A stretch of DNA of 20,679 nucleotides from a virus, in the IMG/VR virus record IMGVR_UViG_3300023198_000372, positions 1 to 20,679 of that record; one strand, given 5' to 3'. The translations under genes and the position numbers were made by a program. Shown here in pieces: positions 6,597-14,100 of the stretch. The stretch's first letter is position 1, and each line of letters starts with the position of its first letter. Below the pieces are notes generated by a model that was not told where the DNA came from, ran no database searches, and saw only the letters and a list, made by a program, of their open reading frames with translations.

Positions 6597-7529
6597 ATGA
6601 TAAGCATAGAAATAACAATAACAGAAACCACAGCTGGACCATTTAATCTGTATTCAAATGCAGACTCATTCTTAGTTCCTTTTGAGACAAGTGTTCCTGC
6701 TTCAAGTCTTATTTCTGGATACACTACATCTGCTCCAGATGGGACAACTTATGTAAGAGTGTTGTCTACAGGAGATTGTAAAAACTATGTAGATGCAGTT
6801 CTTCCATGTAGCATCACCACTACAACAACAACTACTGCTGTTGAAACTGTTGCTATTAACTGGGAACTAATTACAGGAGAACCTGATAACATCGGATTTG
6901 TAAATCTTAAAATATTTATAAATGGAATTGAGCAAGTTAATGCAACTATTTCTGATGGAAACCTTGTTGAGTCTGGTGTAATAAATGTAGTGCCAGGAGC
7001 ACTCATGACTGCAACAATGGTTAATAGCAATCTTGGTATATGGAACTTTGGAAACAAGATATTAAAAGACTTAGTTCTATATCAACCACAAGATAACTGT
7101 TTTAGTTGCCCAAACAGCTTAGAGACATCAATGGATTCAGCATTATTTATAATTGCTAACACTGACTTTATATTCCAAGGAGATGTCAATGATCCAACAG
7201 CCCCACCAACAACCACAACAACATCAACCTTACCTCCTACAACCACAACAACTACTACTGCTGGAGCTATTGCTTGGCCAATCACTGCGGAGTATCTTGA
7301 TAATCCAGCGGTAGCTTGTTCAGATACTACATACATATCAGTAGTTTATGTTGAGAATGACATATGGCAACTAGGAGATGTAGTGTATACAGATGCTGCT
7401 AAAACTATACCTTATGTACCCACCCCTGGTGGAGACCGATTCTTTCACGTAGATACTGGTGGAGTTGGTATTGCTATAAGTGTAAGAGAGGATGGCACTG
7501 GTATTATCAAGGGTGCAGTAAGTTGCTAA
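6597..7529 (+). CDS. Multi-domain Thr-linked protein with beta-domain copy C
   Basis: This 310-residue protein is built of modules joined by Thr tracts. Residues 1-73 are the third copy of the tandem domain (PFNLYSNADSFLVPFET, GDCKNYVDA). A Thr7 linker (bases 6816-6836) follows. Residues about 84-200 are a second beta-rich domain (VAINWELITGEP, IFINGIEQVNA, CFSCPNS). Two more Thr linkers at bases 7209-7259 are split by STLPP. The last module (about 222-310) carries GDVVYTDAAKTIP and ends in a Cys; it resembles a module in the muzzle protein. The layout fits a fibre or decoration protein displaying several small adhesin-like domains. It is the last gene before two terminator hairpins. No catalytic motif is visible. 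Confidence 0.7.
   Translation: MISIEITITETTAGPFNLYSNADSFLVPFETSVPASSLISGYTTSAPDGTTYVRVLSTGDCKNYVDAVLPCSITTTTTTTAVETVAINWELITGEPDNIGFVNLKIFINGIEQVNATISDGNLVESGVINVVPGALMTATMVNSNLGIWNFGNKILKDLVLYQPQDNCFSCPNSLETSMDSALFIIANTDFIFQGDVNDPTAPPTTTTTSTLPPTTTTTTTAGAIAWPITAEYLDNPAVACSDTTYISVVYVENDIWQLGDVVYTDAAKTIPYVPTPGGDRFFHVDTGGVGIAISVREDGTGIIKGAVSC
6816..6836 (+). repeat. Thr-codon tract, first linker of the 310-residue protein
   Basis: Seven ACC/ACT/ACA codons join beta-domain copy C to the second domain. It shares the 14-base segment ACCACTACAACAAC with the tracts near 6310 and 16986. Confidence 0.85.
7209..7259 (+). repeat. Double Thr-codon tract in the 310-residue protein
   Basis: Two runs of Thr codons (7209-7223 and 7239-7259) flank STLPP. 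They separate the central domain from the C-terminal module carrying GDVVYTD. Confidence 0.85.
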
Positions 7530-7535
7530 AGAATA

Positions 7536-7567
7536 AAAATCTTGTTTTGTTGGTTTTACAAGATTTT
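7536..7567 (+). other. AT-rich hairpin after the accessory cassette
   Basis: AAAATCTTGT (7536-7545) pairs perfectly with ACAAGATTTT (7558-7567) around a 12-base loop. The A run before and T run within the stem give it the form of a weak two-way terminator. It directly abuts the stronger hairpin downstream. Confidence 0.55.
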
Positions 7568-7601
7568 CTCCTAGGGTTATAATATAGCCCTGGGAGTTTT
7601 T
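7568..7601 (+). terminator. Intrinsic terminator ending the accessory cassette
   Basis: Bases 7568-7580 (CTCCTAGGGTTAT) pair with 7584-7596 (ATAGCCCTGGGAG), about 13 pairs including two G-T wobbles, with a 3-base loop. TTTTT follows at 7597-7601. It separates the accessory cassette from the metallophosphoesterase operon. Confidence 0.9.
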
Positions 7602-7649
7602 ATTTATAATGAAATTAATTATAAAGAATAACCTCCCTTAGTGAATTTA

Positions 7650-7682
7650 TTTGTAATTTCCAAAATATTTTCCCTATCTTTA
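7650..7682 (+). promoter_or_regulatory. Possible Bacteroidota-type promoter
   Basis: TTTG (7650-7653) is followed 21 bases later by TATCTTTA (7675-7682). This is close to the known Bacteroidota -33 TTTG and -7 TAnnTTTG pattern, with one mismatch at the final base. A second near-match, TATTTTG, lies at 7686-7692. The site sits after a terminator and 28 bases before the next ATG, where a new transcript would be expected. The motif is short and AT-rich, so chance is possible. Confidence 0.35.
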
Positions 7683-7710
7683 CCATATTTTGCAACTAAA
7701 TAACTACTAG

Positions 7711-8946
7711 ATGTCTTATAATCCACAATTACTAAATGAACTACAGTCATTACTCAGCTGGAAAAAAAGTAAAAAGTTTTATGCTGAAAAGCTTCAAATA
7801 ACTGAAGATGAGGTGAATGAACTAATAGCAGAAATTAAGAAGAAGGACGATGATGAGGATACAAATTTTGCAAAAATGTACGATGGTAACTTTGAATGTG
7901 TTAAAAAAGTTAGCAATGATAAGGGAACTATTGAAAGTACAATAACTCTAGACTTTGAACCAAAGAATGACATAGAGCTTGCTAAGCTACATAAGATAGA
8001 CTTAGAGAAATATGTTATAACAAACTACTGGTCTAAGGTGCTTCCTAGTGGGAAGTTTACATCTTCAGTGTTCTCACGAAGAAAGAGTCCTAAAGACTAC
8101 ACACCAGAAGACTTTAGTAAGTTTTTAGAAAACTATAAATCAAACTACATTCCGATTCCTTTACCAGAAAGAAACAGTAATAAGTCTGTTACAGATATTG
8201 AGTTGTCTCTTTCTGACTATCACTTAGCAAAACAATATGTTGATGATGATAATGATCCCTCTGTTAGAGCAAGAAGATTCTTCACTGTAGCAGAGAACTT
8301 AATCTCTAAGGTTAAAAGTGTGTATGATATAAATAAAGTGGTATTTCCAATATCAAATGATTTCTTTCATACAGACAACTATCAGAACTCAACTACTAGC
8401 GGAACACCTCAAGATACTATTTTAGATTATGCCTCTGAATACGAGCTTGGCTTTGCCATTCTTGCAGACACTATAAAGATGCTAAAAGCTAACTCTAGAG
8501 AAGTGGAGGTTATATTAGTTCAGGGGAACCACGATAGAACTAAATCATTCTATCTAGCCCATGCACTAGACATATTCTTTAAACAAGAAGAAAGCATAAA
8601 GTTTATTAGAGAACATAGTGTTGTAAAAGGCACAATGGTTGGTGAAACTTTTATTGGTTACCATCATGGCAATTGTAAGATAGATCAGCTACCACTTCTA
8701 TTTGCTACACATCCAAAATACTCAGAGATGTTTGGTAAAGCTAAATATAGAGAAGTGCATACAGGTGATAAACATCACTATATGGCTAAAGAGATGAAAG
8801 GAGTTAGAATACAACAAATGCCTAGCTTGTCTGGAACAGACAGATGGCATAAAGATAATAACTTTGTACATAGCGTACGAGCTGCCTTAGCTTTAGTGTA
8901 TGATTCCAAAATGGGCAAGGTGGCTGAATTTGAAGAAAGAATATAA
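7711..8946 (+). CDS. Calcineurin-like metallophosphoesterase
   Basis: This 411-residue protein has an N-terminus (about 6-45) that looks like a small helix-turn-helix (SKKFYAEKLQITEDEVNELI) with a charged stretch after it. The phosphoesterase domain starts near 165 and shows motifs in order: D169-Y-H171, N216-D217-x-x-H220, G272-N273-H274-D275, H318/H319 in GYHHGN, and G352-D-K-H355-H356 after H350. These are the residues that bind two metals in calcineurin-like enzymes, though the usual GHxH reads GDKH here. Family members cut phosphodiester bonds, including DNA ends (SbcD-like) and cyclic nucleotides; the substrate is unknown. It leads the connector and muzzle operon with a 2-base gap to the next gene, suggesting a role in late assembly, DNA packaging or injection. 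Confidence 0.85.
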   Translation: MSYNPQLLNELQSLLSWKKSKKFYAEKLQITEDEVNELIAEIKKKDDDEDTNFAKMYDGNFECVKKVSNDKGTIESTITLDFEPKNDIELAKLHKIDLEKYVITNYWSKVLPSGKFTSSVFSRRKSPKDYTPEDFSKFLENYKSNYIPIPLPERNSNKSVTDIELSLSDYHLAKQYVDDDNDPSVRARRFFTVAENLISKVKSVYDINKVVFPISNDFFHTDNYQNSTTSGTPQDTILDYASEYELGFAILADTIKMLKANSREVEVILVQGNHDRTKSFYLAHALDIFFKQEESIKFIREHSVVKGTMVGETFIGYHHGNCKIDQLPLLFATHPKYSEMFGKAKYREVHTGDKHHYMAKEMKGVRIQQMPSLSGTDRWHKDNNFVHSVRAALALVYDSKMGKVAEFEERI

Positions 8947-8948
8947 TT

Positions 8949-9674
8949 ATGGCAACATTAAGAAAATTGGTTTCAGATGTTCGATCAACTCATAAGATCA
9001 TATCAACTGATGCACTTATTACCGACAGAGCTATTGCTTCTGAGGTTAGAAATAATGCGATAATGTTGATTAAAAGAGAAACCAATTTACGAAAACTTTG
9101 GGCTAGCGACACTCTGTTTACTACCATTCCTTGTCTAGAGATGGTAGAAGTTCCTATTTCTGAGTGTTGTGAATATGCTGATCCCTGCACTGTAGCAAGA
9201 ACAAAATATAAGCTTCCTAGAATATCTGAAGGTAACTACCAATATGTAATTCAAGGAGTGTATTCAATTAATGCAATGGGAGGTAAAGGAACTAAACTAA
9301 AAGAAATAACAGTAAATAGATACTTAAATTTACTTAAGCTTCCAGTAGTTAAAAAAGAAAGTTATTTCTGGATATCTAATGGATATTTATATGTAAGCAA
9401 CGCTTTATTAAAATCAATAAGAGTGGCTGCACTATTTGAAGAAGATGTTCCTAGCAATATAATGTATCCAGACTGTGATTGTGGTACAGCATACACTTTA
9501 GATGACTACTGCAAAAATCCACTAGATAAAGAGTTTTCTCTACCAGGATATTTAGAACAACAAGTATTGGCGCTTACATCTCAAAAACTTTTATCTACAT
9601 ACTTCCAGATTAAAACTGACATGAGTAACGAAGGTATAGATGGACAAGCAATCAATGCTCAACCAACAAACTAA
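8949..9674 (+). CDS. Connector/ring-type virion protein of crAss-like phages
   Basis: This is a 241-residue protein. An N-terminal helical part (about 1-55, with RNNAIMLIKRETNLRKLW) is followed by a beta-rich part with paired cysteines (PISECCEYADPC about 69-80, then PDCDCG near 176-180), and a C-terminal helix (LEQQVLALTSQKLLSTYFQIK). I recognise this arrangement as a conserved crAss-like protein upstream of the HU/IHF-like and muzzle genes. Structural work on PhicrAss001 describes several ring proteins between portal and muzzle, and this is a candidate for one of them, but I cannot say which. It starts two bases after the phosphoesterase stop. Confidence 0.65.
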   Translation: MATLRKLVSDVRSTHKIISTDALITDRAIASEVRNNAIMLIKRETNLRKLWASDTLFTTIPCLEMVEVPISECCEYADPCTVARTKYKLPRISEGNYQYVIQGVYSINAMGGKGTKLKEITVNRYLNLLKLPVVKKESYFWISNGYLYVSNALLKSIRVAALFEEDVPSNIMYPDCDCGTAYTLDDYCKNPLDKEFSLPGYLEQQVLALTSQKLLSTYFQIKTDMSNEGIDGQAINAQPTN

Positions 9675-9681
9675 ATAACAA

Positions 9682-10161
9682 ATGCCTAGAGTTTCAGTAG
9701 ATTGGAGAAGCGCAAGCAAAGACAACTACAATAATTTCTGTAAAAAACATCCATTAATTAAGTTAAGCTTTGAGGAATGGAAAGGTATTCTTTATGAGTT
9801 TAATGATGGTATCAAACATCACATACTAGAAACTGGTGAGAAAGTAAAGTTACCTTGTGGATTCGGAGAGTTCTCTATAAATAAAAAGAAAAGAAGAAAG
9901 ATAAAGGGAGTAGATGGAAAAGAGTTTGTAAACCTTCCCGTTGATTGGAAAAGAACCAAAGAGAGAGGTAAGATTATTTACAACTTTAATTACCATTCAG
10001 ACGGTTATTTTTTTGGTTGGGTATGGTTTAAAGAAACAGCTAGATTCAGAAACTCTGATGTCTGGTTCTTCAAACCTTCAAGAGCTACCTCTAGACTGCT
10101 ATCACATTATATAAAAACCGAAGAAAAGTACCAACACATGTATAACGAATGGATCAAATAA
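9682..10161 (+). CDS. HU/IHF-like protein of the crAss virion block
   Basis: This is a 159-residue, strongly basic protein. Two helices (about 12-52, including FEEWKGILYEFNDGIKHHIL) lead into LPCGFGEFSINKKKRR (about 57-72), which resembles the GFG-x-F turn and basic arm of HU/IHF proteins. A Trp- and Tyr-rich region follows (NLPVDWKRTKERG, YFFGWVWFKE) and then a helical tail. crAss-like phages are known to carry HU/IHF-family genes near the tail genes. A role in bending or binding DNA, or as a structural protein that borrowed the fold, is possible. It is longer than HU (about 90 residues), so the C-terminal 80 residues are an addition. Gaps are 7 bases before and 3 bases after. Confidence 0.55.
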   Translation: MPRVSVDWRSASKDNYNNFCKKHPLIKLSFEEWKGILYEFNDGIKHHILETGEKVKLPCGFGEFSINKKKRRKIKGVDGKEFVNLPVDWKRTKERGKIIYNFNYHSDGYFFGWVWFKETARFRNSDVWFFKPSRATSRLLSHYIKTEEKYQHMYNEWIK

Positions 10162-10164
10162 GAT

Positions 10165-11133
10165 ATGTCATATTACTATAAATATAATTTTGTTTCACCA
10201 GAACCAATTTATGCAACTGTAAAAGAAGAGCTGAAAAGTTACTTTGATACAGGAGCAGTAGATGATTTATTGTTTCCCACTTACTTAGACAAGTGTCTTA
10301 GAAAGTTAGGGAGAACTACCTATGTTATTAGTGAGCAAGTACTCTTTGTAGAAGATTTTGAAGCAAGACTTCCTGATAACTTTTATGCAGTTAGAGAGGC
10401 TTGGATGTGTGCAGAGATCCCTGGCAACCCTTACCCATCTGCATCATCATTTTATTCTCAAGCAGCTAACGCAACAACTATTCAAGTTAGTCCTCTAACT
10501 ATAGGAGGAACTCCTTGCAACAATCCTGGTTGCCAACATCCAAGTTGTGATGGTACTTGTATGCCTGAACTAGTTCAAGCAGTATACAAAACAAATAATG
10601 AAATTGCTAGATCATACAGACATAACTACTTACTTAAGCCAGGAAATATTTCTGCTAGAAGTCAGTGTGATTTTAAATATAGACAAGATTGGAACAATTA
10701 TCTTCCTCCAGTTCATGAATTTACACCAGGATCAGCTTCATACGATTCTTTTGACATTAGAGACAATAAGTTTGTAACTAACTTTAGAAATGGTGTAGTT
10801 CATTTAATGTTTTATGCTACAGAGTATGATGATATAGGAAATCAGTTAGTTCCTGACAATTTTAGAATAGCAGAGTATGTTGAAGCATTTATCAAATACA
10901 AAGTGTTTGAAGTGCTTACTAACCAAACAAATGACGAAACATTTAATCAACTTCAACAAAAGTTGGCCTACTACAAACAGCTTCATGATGAAGCATTTAT
11001 TATGGCTAACATTGAAATCAAGAAGCAAACTCCTTGGGAGAAGCAACGTAGAGTGAAGAAAGATTTAAATAGGTTCAACATGTATGAGCTTCCAAATCGT
11101 ACATATAGATACGGTAGAAGACGTAACAATTAA
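10165..11133 (+). CDS. Tail-tubular / adaptor-like ring protein
   Basis: This is a 322-residue protein. The N-terminal helical part (about 12-55, VKEELKSYFDTGAVDDLLFPTYLDKCLRKLG) matches the start of adaptor and gatekeeper proteins that sit under the portal. A Cys cluster with NPGCQHPSCDGTC (about 115-131) is a probable metal-binding insert. The C-terminal part has long helices (FRIAEYVEAFIKYKVFEVL, then QLQQKLAYYKQLHDEAF) and ends in a very Arg/Lys-rich tail. crAss-like phages carry a P22-type tail-tubular protein next to the muzzle or stabilization gene, which fits this position. It probably forms a ring of the tail barrel. Confidence 0.7.
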   Translation: MSYYYKYNFVSPEPIYATVKEELKSYFDTGAVDDLLFPTYLDKCLRKLGRTTYVISEQVLFVEDFEARLPDNFYAVREAWMCAEIPGNPYPSASSFYSQAANATTIQVSPLTIGGTPCNNPGCQHPSCDGTCMPELVQAVYKTNNEIARSYRHNYLLKPGNISARSQCDFKYRQDWNNYLPPVHEFTPGSASYDSFDIRDNKFVTNFRNGVVHLMFYATEYDDIGNQLVPDNFRIAEYVEAFIKYKVFEVLTNQTNDETFNQLQQKLAYYKQLHDEAFIMANIEIKKQTPWEKQRRVKKDLNRFNMYELPNRTYRYGRRRNN

Positions 11134-11138
11134 GAGCT

Positions 11139-14100
11139 ATGGCTAAACAGAAAGATAATAAAAATACTTCTGCTAAAGCAAGTGACATAAGGCTGGAGGT
11201 GGGTTATGCAAGGACAGGACTCAACTTAGATAGTTCAATCAATCAAGTTGGTCCTGGGAGAGTTACCTATGCTTTAAATGCTGCTGTAGAAAACTTTGAT
11301 GGTAGTGCTGTAACCTATCAAAATGAGTTAGGTAACGAGCTATGTCTAGTCTTTCCTACAGGATACAAACTTATTGGTTCTCATTTTATTCCTGAGAAAC
11401 GTAAGGACATATTCTTTTTAGTCAACCCAAATACTGGAGGTAGTGAGATTGGATACATGGACAATAATGATTGTCAGTATCACACTCTTATTAATGCAGA
11501 CTGTCTTAACTTTAGTACAGATCACCCTATTCCTAAAGTTGTACATAGAATTACAAACTGTACAACAGAAATCTATTGGACAGATGGATTTAACTCTCGT
11601 AGATATTTAGACATTGAAAACATTCCCTATAAACTAATAGCAGGAACACCTAGCTGTGATCCTGTATATGGTGATGAGGTGGACTGTAATCAACTTAAGT
11701 TACAGCCAAACTTTAGTATTCCTGAGATAACAATATTAGATGTAACCTCATCAGGTAACCTCACTGCAGGGACATATCAGTTTGCTGTACAATATGCAGA
11801 TGCTGGAGGTAATGAGCTTACATCATACTACTCTGTTACAAATCCACTACCTATTGCTGACGAGTTTATTACATCAGTTAATTTTAATTATAACGTAGGG
11901 AAGTCAATTGTTTTTAATGTAACAAACTTAGACCTAACAGGACAGTTTCAGTATTTCAATGTAGCTGTAATAAAAACAATAAACAATGCATCATCAGTAG
12001 AACTTGTTGGCACATACAACATAGAGCAGGCAACAGAACAAGTAACATATTCAGGAGCAGACGAAACAGCAATTAGACTATCTATCTCTGACATCTTTGA
12101 GAAGTTTCCATATTATGATATAGCTCAAGATGTAACTGCTGTACAAGATGTTATTGTTTGGGACAATCTTACGTCTATTGATAGAATCAACTATCAGTCT
12201 ATTGCAAGTCAAATAATACTCGGTTGGGAGAGTTATAGAATTCCACCAGATGAAAACTATGCAGATGAGTTAAATGCTGCAAACTTGCGTGGATACATGC
12301 GTGATGAGGTGTACGCATTTGAAATTGTGTTTCTATTAAGAAACGGTAAGCAAACAGATGGTTTCCATATTCCAGGTAGAGCTATAAATAACAATGAATC
12401 ATACCCGGATGTACCAGATACAAATAGTGATTTTATTGGAGAACCTGATTATCACGTAGGTGATGTAGGATATAAATCTTATTGGAAGGTGTATAACACA
12501 GCAAGTGTAACATCTAATTCACCTGAATATATATCAGCTGATAATTACAAAGGTCCATACCAATATGGAGAATTTGCCTATTGGGAATCAACAGAAGAAT
12601 ATCCATGTAATAAAGATGTTTGGAGTGAGCTTGCTGGACAACCAATCAGACACCACAAGTTTCCTGATGTTCTAGTTAGTCCAATTATGGATAGTACAGA
12701 TATTCCATATAGTGGTGGATCTATTGTTCCACAACTAAAAGACAGTGCTGTATTTCCTATTGGAGTAAGAATAGATAACAATCAGGTGAATGCTGTTATA
12801 GGAACATCTAATCTAACAGAAGAACAGAAAGACGATATTGTTGGATTTAAGATTGTTAGAGGAGACAGAGGTACCAACAGGTCTATTGTTGCAAAAGGTA
12901 TGCTTAGAAACGTTAATAAGTATACTAGAGACGAAGAGGAGTACTACTATCCAAACTATCCATATAACGATCTTGGTGATGATCCATTTATTCTAGACTC
13001 AAATAATGCATGGAATGATGAATCAGAACCTTGGTTGATTACACTTCCTGCTGAGGATAACACTGAGCCCGGTACATACGAATACAAAAGTGCTATAAAT
13101 GGTAAGATTTCTACAGCTCCTATTCAACCTGGAGAAACAGTAGAGATATGCTCATTACAAAGACCAACATCAATATTGGGGAATAAGATGTTAATTGGTC
13201 CAGGTAATTACAATGTTTGGAAGTTCTCTACAAAAGCTTGTGCAGGATATAGAGCAAGATGGGATGATCCATTTACAGATGATAATAGCTCTACACAAGC
13301 AAAAAGTAGCTGGGTGGAGGGATATAGTTGTTTATGTTTTTTCTACGGTATTCTTGATTATGCAAGAGTAAATCCTGGAGTTATACCAACAGCAACAGAG
13401 TTAGCATCTACACCATGTGTTTGTTGCTCTGATGTAATTAAAGTTTTACAAGAACCTGTCCAAATGCCTATTGGACAAATCACTTCAACAAAAAAAAGTA
13501 GAAGATCTAAACTTGGTTGTAATGTAAGCATCCCACTAAAACCACTATCTGAACAAGCAAATACAGATATTACATACAGACAGATATTCAACTCACCAGA
13601 AACATCATTTGGACAACCTTTCTTAGGAAGTGTTCTTAAGATGGAGAGTGTTATGTTTGGTGCTGGTAAGGGTCACTTTGTAGAAGTGAAAGACAATGCT
13701 AAGTATAAGCTTTTATCAAAAGAAGCACAGATAGATGCACTTAATAGCGCAAGAGATATAGCAAACATCACAGACTTTAATGCTGGTGTAATGTTTACAG
13801 TGTATCAGTCCTATCTAACAATATACATAAATGGCATCACTAGAAAGAATTATGCAATGTCTTTCAACTCTAGAGCTAGCTATGACTACTCTCTACCTAT
13901 AGACAACAATACCTCTGGAGGAATCAAGCAAAGAGAGATTGACTTCTCTAGATACCTTATTCCTGGTGTACAATCTTTGTCTGGTGATGAGCGACCTGTA
14001 AACAACTGGAACAGAGAGAGTTCTGTATTTATCAAAACAAAAGAAGAACGTGAGAACGGAACAACAATTGATCCTTTTCTTTTTCCTAGTAGTACACCAA

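Larger units (their letters stand above)
6082..6813 (+). repeat. Tandem array of three copies of one beta-domain
   Basis: Domain copies start at 6082, 6341 and 6597, about 255 bases apart, each followed by a Thr-codon tract. Copies A and B align over all 84 residues without gaps, and by hand count about half the positions are identical. Copy C keeps the LYS.....F.VPFET.VP and GDC.NY.D motifs. The copies lie in three different reading frames and are separated by 4 and 1 bases. Confidence 0.8.

Noticed and set aside
6785-7336. Minus-strand frames rich in Val runs (6785-7057 and 7082-7336), and similar ones at 15671-15901 and 16223-16687
   Set aside because: The Val runs are the reverse complement of the Thr-codon tracts. 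They lie opposite well-supported + strand genes and have no start context of their own.
6082-7529. Frameshifting that fuses the three tandem beta-domain genes
   Set aside because: The frames differ and the gaps are short, but I see no slippery heptamer before the stops. Each copy has its own ATG and its own TAA, and one gap has a second in-frame TAG.
7609-7641. Ten-codon frame between the terminator and the phosphoesterase gene
   Set aside because: It is too short, has no conserved pattern, and lies in the AT-rich leader upstream of the possible promoter.
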